This document shows positions 45,668-56,968 of a stretch of 64,000 nt of DNA, one piece after another (positions within the stretch are counted from its first letter, which is position 1; each line of letters opens with the position of its first letter). The stretch comes from Apodospora peruviana. Lineage: Eukaryota > Ascomycota > Sordariomycetes > Sordariales > Lasiosphaeriaceae. The notes beneath the pieces were generated by a model that ran no database searches, was not told the origin of the DNA, and saw only the letters and a program-made list of their open reading frames with translations. Position numbers and translations under genes: made by a program. The stretch is taken from contig JAUEDM010000005.1 of the NCBI GenBank assembly GCA_033439685.1, forward strand, positions 3,782,001 to 3,846,000. The letters are read 5' to 3'.

Positions 45668-47322
45668 CACCTCTGCAGGGGTATTTTTTGTTAGTTGGGT
45701 ACAGCTAAGCCGCCAGAAGCGGGGAGTGACCAGGGGGGTATATTACAGTAAAATCCCTAAATTTTTGCCCATTTACAAGCAGAATCTAGAATATTTTGTA
45801 TACGAAAAAGTGAGGGGGACGAAAAGAAAACATCAATTATCTATTCAGTCACCACGCCTCTCTATGCAACGCCTGAGCCTGTCAGGCACTGAATGTGCTA
45901 ATACTAATAATAGATCTTCCGGTACAGCTTCCCAAGCCTCCCAAATAGCTTCTTTTAACCGTTGTTCAGTCAAAAATTGTATGTCATAACTGTGACGTAG
46001 GCTATATAAACCGTACCGTATTCCAGAGTCTTTGACTTGTAATTCTGGCTTCCTTTTACAGGGCTGGCATGGCACACTGGTATGGTTGTGTACTATTGGC
46101 TGATTTGTCACAATAACGGCATTCCATCCAAGTCTTCATCCACGGCCATACATTTTCTCTAGGGGCAAGCTCTGGGGAATTAGGTGGCCATTTAACCGTG
46201 GAATCCCTCTTCTTTCCAGCTCTTTTGTGGTCATTCTAGACCTGTGGGATGGAGCGTTGTCATGTTGAAAAATAAGACCAGTATATTGCTGACAAAAGAA
46301 TGAACCAGCGGAACAATATGGGTAATATAGTTCCTGCTGTCAATTCCCCTGAATTCTTTCTCCTATATAAATCCGGGCGCTTTTCGTCTCCCAACAATAC
46401 AAGTCCAGAACATCCACCCCTTCGGCTTTCTTCTTTTTAAAGGAAAGTCGTCCGCCTTCTCCCCGTCCTCCTCAAACACAATAACTCTTTTCTTCCACAT
46501 AACATCATTAATAGCCCAGGTTTCATCAGAAAAAATACATTCTCCCAATCCTCCGGCCTTGGCCGTTGAGCCAGTTGTTCTATACAAAAAGCAAGCCTCT
46601 TTTGTTTGTCCGCTTCTGTAAGAACAATTCGTCGAGGTCGATATCTCGAAACCCCCCCCCCCCCGAGGTCATGAATAGCCCTAGTTATCGCGCATAAACC
46701 GTAGCTATTCAAAGGTGGTGGCAGGCGGAAAGGCAAGTCGATGATAGGGATAAACCGATTTTGATCTTCTTTCCACCACTCCTTCAGTCTTTGATTTTCT
46801 GGTGTTTTGATAGCTAATATGCCCTTATGTATTGCCCCCTTTTTCTTCGGTGTCAACGGCCCAGTACAAGCGTCCTGAATCTGGCCCATAGTATAGTTGG
46901 TTTTTTCGATGATTTCTTCGTACGTATGACCAAATCTATGCAGGGCTCTGATTCCAACTCTGTCTTCTCTTGATAAATCACGGGATTTTCTTCTTCGTAC
47001 ACATACTAGAGTTTTTTCGTTGTGGTGTTGTTATTCGTCTTCTTCTTGGGGTTGACGGCGGCGTACTCGGATTCAAGAGGTTGGCAGTTGCCAGAGGGTT
47101 AGGGTTTTTTGTGGCCATTTTGCAGTGTTTGATGGATGAGAACGGAATCAGAAGAGCTGAAAAGAAGTCTTGAAAAGATATCTTTGCACATAAATTACTA
47201 GAAGGAGAACCTTGTATTGACTTGACGTCAATGGCTGGCACCCGTGGAATCTGGTGGAAACCAATCCTGACCTACTCCCTTGTAAGTCACCAGTCTAACA
47301 AAAAAAAAACCCTGCAGAGGTA
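45668..47322 (-). mobile_element. Inactive Tc1/mariner-family transposon, complete with TIRs and TA target duplication
   Basis: The element is about 1655 bp, a normal length for the superfamily. Its left end (CACCTCTGCAGGGG, then T-rich, then GTTAG) and its right end read inverted (TACCTCTGCAGGG, T-run, GTTAG) form terminal inverted repeats of about 27 bp. TA flanks lie at 45666-45667 and 47323-47324, the target duplication of this family. The first-base difference between the TIRs is a C/T transition. The inside carries a broken transposase on the minus strand. Insertion is not recent, because several frameshifts and stops are present. Confidence 0.85.
45845..47118 (-). pseudogene. Tc1/mariner transposase, broken
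   Basis: Starts MATKNPNPLATANLLNPST at 47118. The helix-turn-helix part follows in a shifted frame (SREDRVGIRALHRFGHTYEE, MGQIQDACTGPL). The DDE catalytic domain is seen in pieces: first Asp in IFSDETWAINDVMWKKRV, second Asp in IFQHDNAPSHRSRM, third acidic site in WPPNSPELAPRENVW, where the usual SPDLNPIENVW has changed. The C-terminus is WEAVPEDLLLVLAHSVPDR. At least three frameshifts separate these blocks, so no active enzyme can be made. Confidence 0.85.
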
Positions 47323-47533
47323 TAGTAAGCCCCGGTCCCTCGCCAAGGTATGAATCGCTCGACTCACAGACAAAAAAGCACCAAATAGCATGGAAATAAA
47401 AGCATGAAGAGGTCAGAGAATAGCTGGAGGAAGGAGAGGGCCTAAACAGAGGCCAAAAAGCTGGCAGATCACTGAGATGAAGAAATGGAATGGCGGGCGC
47501 CGAAGGAGAAAGAAAGAAAAAAGGATAATGGAC

Positions 47534-47651
47534 CTGGCGGGATTCGAACTCGTATCTCTGTAATGAACACTCTCGCACGACTGGTACGAGACGTGACGCC
47601 GCAACTGATAATGCAGGCTGCCCAGCGTGCTACCATTGCACCACAGGCCCT
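47534..47651 (-). pseudogene. Degraded tRNA-like sequence
   Basis: On the minus strand, acceptor-like GGGCCTG pairs with CAGGTCC, a D-arm GTGCAATGGTAGCAC follows, and a T-loop TTCGAAT sits before CCCGC. The T-stem partner reads ACGAG instead of GCGGG, i.e. two G-to-A changes. The space between arms is too long and no clean anticodon stem can be placed, although an 8-bp hairpin (TCTCGTAC/GTGCGAGA) lies there. It is best read as a tRNA pseudogene or tRNA-derived relic. A functional tRNA with an odd intron is less likely. Confidence 0.5.
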
Positions 47652-48281
47652 TCGACTGTACCTTAATTTGTTGAAGGGGAGATGTTGGAACTTCCATATA
47701 TACCGCAAGTGCACGCACACACCCCCTCGTGCTAACGGAAGCCTTGCAGCTGGTGACGGTCGTCCTGTGGTGCTGCTGAAGGAGAAGGACGCTCTGGGCG
47801 GTGACCTTGATGATCGGTTGCGGGGGCCCTCACCCTGTTTGTCGTACGAGAGGCGGGCCTTCTCGTGATTCCCTTTCCCCTACCTTGAGCCAGCTATATG
47901 GGCCTTCGGCTTCGTGTTTTGGTCTTGCCATGCTCGTCTACCTGTACCTATCGTGATAAGTTGCCCGCCTACCCTGCTGGCCCTGGCCTTCGGTTGATGT
48001 TTTGCACGCCCCATCCCACCTGCACCCGTTGATGTTTTCCACCACCACCTCTGCCTCGACCACTCCAGCACAGACACCATTCCCTCCTCAAGTCCCATCC
48101 CAACGTTAATCTTGCACCCATTGCCGCCGATGATGCTCGACTGGCCTTTGAAATCATCGCTACTTCTTCCTCATCCACTTCCACTTCTTTCCTTCCACCG
48201 CAATACACTGCCAGATGCAGACAGCATCACACCATACGGTATTCCAACCCACCATGAAATAATCGTAGCATATACTTTGAG

Positions 48282-48301
48282 TTTTTTTTTTTTTTTTTTT
48301 T
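48282..48301. repeat. T20 homopolymer run
   Basis: Twenty T in a row; no gene attached. Confidence 0.8.
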
Positions 48302-49006
48302 CATCACAATGGTGCACGTGCTTTCCCTCACCCTCTGCTTCCAGCTTATGTCACTGCACACAGTTTTCTCTCACATTAATTTGAATTTTGACTTGATATT
48401 TCCCCATGCACGCTGATGTCTTCTTCTGATTACCCTGAAATTTTCTTTCCTTCCTGGTCTTCTTCTCTCAACTGCAACTTGAACTCGTGGGCATCCTTTT
48501 GAGAACCTTGTTTATTTTACTGTGAGGCAGCAGAAGTTTTGACGCGACCTCAAAGTGGAGATTCGACAGCCTGTAGTGCACTTTGTTCCCTATAGCTGTC
48601 GTCCCAGCGCCTGCCCCTATGTCCCGACCATATACCGCGTTATGCCGTACGATATCCATCGTGCCTTCCAGTTTTGTGGTGGGTTTCTTGGTTTGGATCG
48701 GAAGGACTTTAGTGTGCCGCCAAGAAATCTCTATTCTAAGCTCGACTCCCACCAAGCACCAAATTTGACATATTTCCGTTCCTAGAAAACCACTATCCGC
48801 ATGGAGTTTGATCCTGCACCGAAAGCTGAGCGGCGCAGCCCGCCATCAACACCAAATGTCGGCTTTTTTTTCCGACGAGATTCCCGACGGCAAGTTCTTC
48901 ATAAGTACTTATGGGGCTCAGACCCAAAAATCTCCCAACCCGTCCTCTCACCTCCTGACTAGGCCGACAACACGGACTATTCAATCGGTGAGAGGACGTT
49001 GTTGAA

Positions 49007-50190
49007 ATGACGCGCCTAGCAAGATTCCGGGCAGCCTCGCCACGCACCAAATTCCTCCTCACTCTCGACATTTTCATACTCGGCCTCTCCAGCTTAGCAT
49101 CGGGCTCACCAACTGGTCTACTACCCTGGAAGAATGGCGACGAAACACAACCCCAGCATCCGCTCCTCCCCTCCTCAGACCTCGAACCACTACGGAAATT
49201 CAGCGTGGGAATCAGCCTCCAGCCCTCCTATGGCGCCGCGGCAATCATCTTCGATGAGCCAGACGGAAACCTAGAGACACACACCAGCGTTGTCCAGGGT
49301 GACGGCGAGTACAGACGCACGATGGCAAAGCTGTCACTCGAATCATCTCAGCATGTCGCGTAAGCTACCCTCTCCGCTACCTCAGCCACAGCTAACACTC
49401 CTTGTTAACCAGGCCTCCATACAAAAGCGAAGCAGAGTCCCTCGTCGACCTGCCCCGAATAGCCGCCCGCCGCTCCCTCATGTCCGCCGGCCTCCCCGCC
49501 TCGCACGAAGTCGGCGTCCTGGCGCGCGTCATCCAGACTCTCCGCCACCAGCTCGAACAGTCATACCGGATCGAGATCAAAGAGGCGGTGTTTACGGCTA
49601 CGCACCTTCTCGCGCTGTACGAGGAGGATCTCCGGGACGCTGCCTCTCACGCCGGGATTCGATATTTCACGGCATCGAAGGGACAGACATACCTATACGA
49701 CATGGAGACCGCATACGTCGGATACGTATTTGGACGATGTCAGCGTGAGGGGTGTGCGGAGAAGCTGTCACACAAAAATGTCCTTGCGATGCACTATACC
49801 CGGAACGTACTGACGGTGTCGTTTGCGAATTTGCCTTCCGCAACCTGGGCGTATGCCGGTGCGAGGCTCTTGGAAAATTTCACCCTCGGAGCGTTTGATA
49901 TCGATCGGTTTCCGAGCCGTGACGAGTATTGGATGGCTATTAGGGATGCGCTGTTGGACTGTATCCGAGTCACGGGTAATGGGACGGTCGTAAAGCCGGA
50001 TGTGCTTCTGGTCACGGGGGATATGGTTACGGCTAGTGAGAGGTTCATGAAGGTTTTGAAGACGACGATGGACGAGCTTTTTAGCGAGGTGCCGGAGGTT
50101 TTGGATGACAACGTCAAAGATCCTGTTACGGTGGCTGCTGTTGGTGCGGCCGAGGTTATGAGAGGCTGTCACAACAAGGCGGAAGGGTGA
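49007..50190 (+). CDS. Signal-anchored hypothetical protein, possible actin/HSP70-fold
   Basis: Two exons (49007-49359, 49413-50190) encode 376 residues; the intron is 53 nt, GTAAGC...CCAG. A hydrophobic N-terminal segment (FLLTLDIFILGLSSLASGS) follows a basic start (MTRLARFRAASPRTK), so secretion or membrane anchoring is likely. VGISLQPSYGAAAIIFDEPDG resembles a phosphate-1 loop of actin/HSP70-fold ATPases and DVLLVTGDMVTASERFMKVL an adenosine-type loop, but standard catalytic residues are missing. RQLEQSYRIEIKEAVFTATHL and GQTYLYDMETAYVGYVFG are other conserved-looking parts. I propose a degenerate actin-like fold only weakly. The family is unknown. Confidence 0.7.
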
Positions 50191-51493
50191 GAAGGGGGTT
50201 GGATAAGGTGTTTATGATCTTGATTCAAGCAAAGCGGGTGGCGTTTGTGGGACTCTATTAGATAATTCTTCGGGTGATGCAGCCTGGCACCATGCCTGTT
50301 ACTAACCGGCTGGCCGGAAACATGAGTTCCTTCCGTGAGCCGTCGACTCGTAGTTTTGGTTCCATTTATCGCTTTGGTCCGGTTTTCAGCATGCTGGGTC
50401 CTCTCGTGTCCGTTTCAGCAAGTAATTACCGTTAGCTGTGTTAGGCACAGACTCTAGTGTAACCGCCGGTAACATTGAACTGGGCTGTCACAAAACAATT
50501 CGAGAGTCCTTCCTGATGGGATGGCTGTTTGGCGTCACTGTCAGCCCGAGCGCCGCAGTGAGCGATGTACATGGCGCGAGAAATATGAGGTGGAATTCTC
50601 GGTTACTCGGTGGTTTCAGGGTTGGTACCTGCTATCTGCCGAGCTTCTTTGGAATGACGCAAAAAACACGCACATTCTTGGTTGAAATTATGGTCCAAAC
50701 GCCCAAGATCTGAAGGTGGCCCCCTTTTTTCGACAGGACCGGCATACCCGGCCGTAAAAGTGATCGGACAGTAGTCGCAGATATAAGTTGAAATGGACGA
50801 CCCACGTCTGCCTCTGCCCCCCAGGCACACAGTAGGTTCATGACACCATGAACTGTCAGATCAAAATCCAAGCCATATATCCCGATGGTGGCCGAAATAG
50901 TCTGATCCCTACTTACCTCTTGTCCATACTCCTCAACCAAACCCCCCCCCCCCACACACACACACGTTCCAAATCGATGTGTCAGAGCAGGACGGGAAAA
51001 ACTGGGTTGAAAAAAGTCTGCCCAAGAAATAATAGTGTACATTATGCCTCCATCTGCCCCTGAATCTCCTCCACCTTCTTTGCTGCTTCCTACTAGCGAC
51101 AGCACCGGCCACCGAGAAAGAATTCAGATTCAGACGTTACTTGTCTCTATTGTCTTCGTCAAGCCAGTGCCACGCAATTGGTTGGTCCAGCACCATGACT
51201 TCCTGCCTTCCCGCCTACTGAAATGCTCTCTTTCAGATCTACCAACACAAAACAACATCTCCACACACACACACACACACACAAGTACCTGTCCACGATC
51301 ACGATGGTTAGCCACCCCACGACATTCTGTTTTTCTGCCATCGATCACTGATATCCTTCCTTTCCAGGATCCACCCACACAGCCTGACACGCTTGACGAA
51401 CCCATTGTGATTACCACAAATCCCGAGGAACGAGTCAAGTTGTCTCCCGTGACGCCGGTGAACCTATACGACCCACCCCACCACGTGTTTGAC
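50191..51493. other. Intergenic with C-run and CA microsatellite
   Basis: Contains a C-run near 50941-50954 followed by CA repeats, and a CA microsatellite at about 51261-51283. A 203-codon plus frame (51035-51646) begins in low-complexity sequence and is not called as it stands. The stretch from about 51090 to 51380 shares short blocks with 52730-52800. Confidence 0.45.
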
Positions 51494-51785
51494 ATGTCGA
51501 AACCGACAGTCACCGGCGAAGCCGCTGTCAGTCTGGGAGGCCATAAAGAGCAAGGAACACGAAGATTTGTTCTGGTCGTGGGGTGTAACCTTTACTCTCC
51601 CGGTCCTGAAGAAACAAATCCTGGACACCAAGAAGATTATCGATGAATCCGTCTACATCTTCGAAGAAGCAGAGAGGCTAGATTGGCTCAGCGATGAGTT
51701 CAAGAACCTCGAACGCCAAGCGCAGAAGTGGAATCGGGGTCTGGGTTGGTGGGAAAAGGAAATGAAGAAGTATCCGACTGCTTGA
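51494..51785 (+). CDS. Small hypothetical coiled-coil-like protein, 3' exon (5' end unresolved)
   Basis: An open frame ends KEMKKYPTA with TGA at 51783-51785. Its middle reads VWEAIKSKEHEDLFWSWGVT, LDTKKIIDESVYIFEEAERL and LSDEFKNLERQAQKWNRG, helical and charged. No ATG is in frame in this stretch, so the real start must lie in an upstream exon near 51.1-51.5 kb. The neighbourhood shares sequence blocks with the next two loci. Function unknown. Confidence 0.4.
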
Positions 51786-52806
51786 CGCGCTATCCGCGTT
51801 ACCCGGGTTCTTGACGAGTTTCCTTTCAACCAAGATGCCTGGATGCCTGGCCTGCAGGTGCATCCATGGACTGTGTAAATCTTTGGGTTTCTCTACGAGG
51901 AATGATGGTTGATGGACCCGTTTCTTTTGATTTTGAGGCTTTTTGTTTCTTGGTCGTTGGAGGTTCACTCCCTACACCGTCGGCCACAATCCACCTTAGG
52001 TATGAGCCTTGGGACCGGGTAGGCTTCCATGGCCGCCTACGTTCCGTTCTCGTGTTGTTTTCACTGGTTTGATATTGTTTTGGAATGGGTATGGGCGGAG
52101 AGATGAGCCAAACAGACGCTATCAGGCTATCATTAGGTTCGCCTGGCGCTTTTGGACGTTTTGTACTTTGCGCCTCAACAGAGCTCTGAATGCTCAAATC
52201 CTCAAGAACATGACCGTTATGCCTGCCATTAGAATGTTTTTCTTTTCTTCGGATGGCCGTGGTGATCTGGTCGTCAACGGAAATCTGCAAGCAACTGAAG
52301 ATGAACGAGCAAATACAAGTGCTCACACCCTCATGCCCTCATGCCCTCATGCCCTCATGCCCTCATGTTTAACGCTGGGTTGGGTGGCTTACTTGGCAGT
52401 CTTCCAATCTGGATGATGACAAACATGGAAACATGAACTCTGATCACCCCAGCCTCGACTCACCACTGTGCGTCACTGAAGCTGTCAAACATGAAGACCT
52501 TGTCAGCTGAAAGTGCGTGCATCCTCGGATATATGCTGGCTCCCTCTGTGTCTTTCCTTGGAATTCTGCATTTCATTCTCTACTTCCAGATAACAACAGA
52601 ACCAAACAATCAGCCAGAACAAACCACTGCAAAAGACTCACAGCTCCTCACAAGCCTTTCTCAAAAGCAAAACCAACCCCTTAGTCGACCCATTTTCCAG
52701 ACCAACCACCTGGCTACTGTGTTAGCCCCACATCATTGACTGCCTCTATTGTCTTTTACCGATCACTGACATCTTTCTCTCCACCTGGACGCGTCACGCG
52801 GTGGCC
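51786..52806. other. Intergenic with CCCTCATG tandem repeat
   Basis: Includes five copies of an 8-bp unit at 52328-52367 and a C/A-rich leader in front of the gene at 52807. No gene seen. Confidence 0.45.
52328..52367. repeat. Tandem repeat, 8-bp unit CCCTCATG, five copies
   Basis: Perfect head-to-tail copies of CCCTCATG. No gene is disrupted. Confidence 0.85.
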
Positions 52807-53415
52807 ATGTGGATGTGCCCTCTCGACTTCATTGCCGTCTGGGCATTCGGCGCATACCGCGGTCACCACCTCTCCGTGTTTGGATTCTTGAACGAGAAGA
52901 AAGACAAGTTCAAGAAGTATTCCGCCGAGACGAAGCGTAGCACCACGCTCGAGCGCATGGATAAATATCTGGACAAGTGCGAAAATATCATCTCAGACTG
53001 CACCGAATTCGCCGAAAGGGCCAAGAGGAATCGGTGGAACCGGGCCGCGATTCGACGGGTAGAGGAGCGGATAGAGAAATTTGTTCGCCGTAAGGAGCGC
53101 CTTGAGGAACGAAGAAGCGAGCTAGCGAAGTTGTCGACTCGGACACGATCAAATCATGACAACTTGAACGACGTCAATTCGGAGACGGGTGTTCATCATG
53201 ACTATGACGACCTCGGCTGGGGGACGCGTGTATTCATCTCGTCTGAGTCTTGGCTCCACCACCGACACGGCGCTCGTCGTCAGGGTGGGCGTCATCGTCC
53301 AAGCCCCCGGCGTGATCCAAGTCCCCGGCATGATCGGAGTGGCGCTCGTCATCGAAGTAGCCCTCATCGTCGAACTGGGCGTCGTCGTCGAATTCAGGTT
53401 AGGCATCGTTGGTGA
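52807..53415 (+). CDS. Hypothetical coiled-coil-like protein with His/Arg-rich tail
   Basis: One open frame of 202 residues from ATG 52807 (MWMCPLDFIAVWAFGAYRG). The middle is a charged helical region (ERMDKYLDKCENIISDCTEF, RAAIRRVEERIEKFVRRKER, LEERRSELAKLSTRTRSNHD). The last 60 residues are His/Arg/Pro-rich (HHRHGARRQGGRHRPSPRRD), encoded by imperfect short DNA repeats that are also open on other frames, so the true 3' end is uncertain. The N-terminal 25 residues are mildly hydrophobic. Family unknown. The locus shares short upstream blocks with the 51.1-51.4 kb region, suggesting related genes. Confidence 0.5.
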   Translation: MWMCPLDFIAVWAFGAYRGHHLSVFGFLNEKKDKFKKYSAETKRSTTLERMDKYLDKCENIISDCTEFAERAKRNRWNRAAIRRVEERIEKFVRRKERLEERRSELAKLSTRTRSNHDNLNDVNSETGVHHDYDDLGWGTRVFISSESWLHHRHGARRQGGRHRPSPRRDPSPRHDRSGARHRSSPHRRTGRRRRIQVRHRW

Positions 53416-54119
53416 AGTAGGCGAGGGCAGGACTGGACCCAACGACGGCAGAGTTCCGAATTGATTGCTAGCATCCTGTCTTGTCAGCCTTGCTGAATTT
53501 CCTCTTCCTTCCTTGTTCTTCCATTTGTGATGCTACCAATAGCTTGCAAAGTCTGTAGGATTTGTTGGATTATTGAATAGCATTGGGGGATGCTGGTTTC
53601 AAGTTGCGGACATGTTGATTTGTTGTTTTGGAACAAGGGTGCATCGGTTGGTTATCGTGGGCCTGGGAGGCTCGGGAGGAGATGCACTGGATTCGATATC
53701 ATCTCTGGCGTCCACCCACTAATTTTTCAAATCATGCAGGATGGTGGTAGATTTCTCGGTGTGACGCGTACCTGAGGGACATAATCTGGTTTCATACAAT
53801 TTCTGTCGGACGACGCAGCCTCCTTGAGAGCTTGACTCCTTTGCCGGACGTGTGCATCACACGCCCACTGCTGCCGTGCCATGGTTTTCAATACGATGTT
53901 TCCAAGAGGGGGAAGGGTCAATGGATGCCCTTTCATAAGTAGTGACGTATTCAGTGGAACATCGGATGGACCAGGAAGTTATTTTGCGGGAGCCGACAAT
54001 CTCCAAACTTCCGTGGCTCTCGATCGTTCCTTCCATGCCACTTCCCGCAGTACCTTGATGGATACTTCGAAGCACATGTAAAGTGCCGACTGGTTTCTTC
54101 ACTCTGCCTCTCCCTGTTT
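53416..54119. other. Intergenic between two coiled-coil-like loci
   Basis: Short frames only; no gene seen. Confidence 0.45.
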
Positions 54120-54803
54120 TAGCTCGTCGGCTCAGCAGAGGAGTTTGAGCCTGAGCTGGTGGAGACGAGATACATACTCTTCCAGGGCCGGGCCTACCAC
54201 AATGAATCGGGGCGTGCGCAAACTGCCCAGCAGCACGAGGCTGTGCTAGCCAAGTTCAATGATCAAGTGAAACGAATTGATGGAGCCAAGGAACAGTACG
54301 ACGCTGTAGCCGAGTTTTAGCAGGTGGGGGGGGGAGGTCAAGAGACTGAAAGGGGTGGTGGAGACGAGGCTCATAAGCATTCAAGGCCGGGAGTACCTCG
54401 CAGAATGCAATTGCAGCTGGACGCTTACCAGCCTATGGTAGACAAGTTCAACGAACTAGTCGAGCGAGCTGTTAGAGTTCAACATGACTACAACGACGTG
54501 TGGTCGGAATCAGGCCTGGCCGAGATTCGGCTGGTGCAGAGAAAGATCATACATTGCAGATGGTGGTCGGATGAGCATTGCATACAGCAACTGGCCCTCT
54601 ACTTCACAAGTCACCCACACGACATGGAATATGTCGAAATGGAACTCGACACCATGATTGCAGACCTTAAGCGTTTGAGGGAGTTTGCTTACGGCCCCTG
54701 CACTGACGTTAGCTGGTCGACAGATGAGAAGGAGCGCCTTGACAGACTGATAGCAAGTCTCGGTTCGAGACTTGACATGATGCGCACCCCGGCCGCACAT
54801 TGA
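54120..54803 (+). pseudogene. Internally duplicated coiled-coil-like gene with stop and frameshift
   Basis: The first part (54121-54319) reads EEFEPELVETRYILFQGRAY, HEAVLAKFNDQVKRI and AKEQYDAVAEF then TAG. A second unit starts near 54343: GVVETRLISIQGREYLAE, after which frame is lost by one base near 54404; the neighbouring frame continues MQLQLDAYQPMVDKFNELVE and HDYNDVWSESGLAEI to TGA at 54803. The two units share VETRxIxxQGRxY and KFNxxVxR and begin 199 bases apart, which is not a multiple of three. A pure run of nine G lies between them. Either a recent pseudogene, an unseen intron, or sequence error in the G-run. Function unknown; helical. Confidence 0.45.
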
Positions 54804-55920
54804 TGGAATTAGAAGCCGGTGGTGGAAACTCCGCAAACAGCCGTGGACTTCAGTTCCTCAGCAACGTTCCTCTGATTCTCGGCATGAATCCGCTCACCCG
54901 CGGTATACAGTCTGGGTTTCCTTGGGCAATACCGGGAACTCAGCTTGGGGGGAATTGATTACGTTGATTTGGGCTTTGTTTTGATTTTGGAAGAGGAGGT
55001 AAATTGCGGTGCGGACCATAGTGTCAAGGACTTCGGAGTGTGTATTCAACAACAGCGCTCGAGACTATGATGCCACCACCACGCTGATTCGTCTTTTTTC
55101 TTTTCTTATTTTTTGTTGGAGAGAGCCAGTTCATCATTTGTTTCTTCTTTTTCTTTTCCTTTTGGAGAGAGCCGTGGGCTTGATGAATAGATGCGTCACG
55201 AGAATGTATTTATTTATCTTACTGTAACGCCTTTAATCGAAATCCTAGGACTTTCATAGCAGAGCTAGTATGTCATTAAGAAGCTTAAAATATGTATTAT
55301 TAAAGAAAATAAATACTAGGTCTATGTTTAGTATAACATTCTTTTATTATTCAAATACAACTTTAAAAAGTACTTTCACTAAGGTTTTTATATCATGGTA
55401 AAGGAGTACCTACAGTTTGGCAAGACGTTTCCTACAATCCCTCGAGACCGCCTCTTCTTTTTTCGTGTACTAAACAGCTTACTCCATCTTGCCTGGACCA
55501 ACAGAGACAAATGCAAATATTAGTAGCTGCTTTGAGCCGTTTGCAACAGTGACTACGTCTCCAGACTTCTTTCTTCCTTGCTATTGCAGCCAACAGACTT
55601 TTTGTGGAATAACCTCGGGGGACGCGAGCCACAGTGGCAGAGATTCGGGGGTATTGTTCACAGCTCCGCTGAAGATAAATGCCACCGCGACGCTACCTTG
55701 TCGAGTTCATTTCCTTGAAAGCCATTAGGTAGAGTTGATATGCAAACATGACCGTATCTACCCCATCAGTCGCAAACCCTGACACCCCGATCGCAAGTGA
55801 TGATATGTGTCCCAGATTGTCGTGCTAGATAGAGCCTTCGAAGGTACCTTATTTACATTAACGTCTTAAATTCCAGCAGAGGTATACTACCAAACTCCTT
55901 TCCAAGTCACCATACTTCCA
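54804..55920. other. AT-rich intergenic region
   Basis: The part 55225-55400 is strongly AT-rich with many TA steps, as seen in RIP-affected DNA. No gene, RNA or terminal repeats seen. Confidence 0.45.
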
Positions 55921-56968
55921 TTAGACTTCGGGATAAACATCTCTGTCCAACAGGGTTAGTTTCACCGTCTTCGAAACCTTCCAGACAAGAGAAACCCATG
56001 CAATGGACGGACTCACGTTCTCCGTTGCAGCGGCATTTCCGATCTGACCTTCTCCATAAAATCAAGGTCAATCTCGGCAGTCGTGATCTCCGGCTCATTG
56101 ACCTCCCCATCATGTTTATTACCGCCCAGCTCGGCCAGGACCTGACCCCAGGGATCGATAATCATACTGTGCCCGTAGCTGACGCGCTTCTCATTGTGTC
56201 TGCCAACCTGCGCGGCAGCAATCACGTAGCACTGCGTCTCGATGGCACGCGCTCGCAGCAGCGTCGCCCAATGTGCTAGACCAGTCGGGACGGTAAACGC
56301 GGACGGGTAAGTAATAATTTGGGCCCCCTGCCGCCTAAGGTTGAGACTGATTTCCGGGAAGCGGAGATCAAAGCAAATAGTCGACCCGACCTTCCCAAAC
56401 GACGTCTCGAAGGGAGGCTCGATAGCCATGCCCTTCTCGACCCACTTGCTTTCCGTCAGGATCGGTCCGCCCTTGATATTGACGTCAAACAGGTGAATCT
56501 TTTGGTATCGGTGCTCGATATCGCCTTGCTCGTCGATCCAGATGACCGTGTTCTTGACCTTGGTGGAGTCGGCCTCCACGGGCTCGTGGATGCCGACGTG
56601 GATGGGCAGTTTGTGATTATTGGCGGCAACCTGCAGCCCGTGGACGAACTCGCTCTTTTCTATCGGTTTGACCAGGTTCGCCGATTCTTCGCCTGTGAGG
56701 GCGATGTAGTCGCTTGCTTCTGGGAGGAAGAGGGCCTATCCTGTTGATCAGAGGTAAGGATGGAGAATGGACTGGTTGACTAACTTTTGCGCCTGCTTGG
56801 ACGGCTTTCTTGATGAGGAGCTGGCACTGTCGCAGGTTGTGGGCCATGCTGGCCGTCGAGGTCAACTGACCCACCGCCTGTATTTGCCCATTGCGGGCTG
56901 GGTTAGCAAGTCTTTTTAGAAGCCGGGACCGACTGATAGGGGTCACCTACAACTCTTGTTGGCCCCAT
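55921..56968 (-). CDS. Nitrilase-superfamily amidase (Nit2-like, omega-amidase type)
   Basis: Four exons on the minus strand (56951-56968, 56785-56877, 56017-56735, 55921-55942) give 283 residues. The first exon is only 18 nt (MGPTRV) and the last 22 nt (DVYPEV); both were placed by splice sites and phase. The E-K-C triad is seen: Glu in LFLPEASDYI, Lys in HRYQKIHLFD, and Cys in STICFDLRFPE. Members hydrolyse amide bonds of small substrates such as alpha-keto-acid amides from glutamine transamination. RRTDVYPEV at the end is typical. Length and layout fit the Nit2 group; whether it is Nit1 or Nit2 by function is not certain. A cytosolic or mitochondrial enzyme. Confidence 0.92.

Larger units (their letters stand above)
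47323..49006. other. Intergenic with degraded tRNA, T-run and C-rich flank
   Basis: Holds a tRNA-like relic near 47534-47651 and a T-run at 48282-48301. The remaining frames are short. Promoter of the gene at 49007 lies at the end. Confidence 0.5.

Noticed and set aside
53149..53442. 97-codon minus-strand and 91-codon plus-strand frames within the His/Arg-rich tail
   Set aside because: Short imperfect GTC/ATC-type DNA repeats keep several frames open at once; not evidence of genes.
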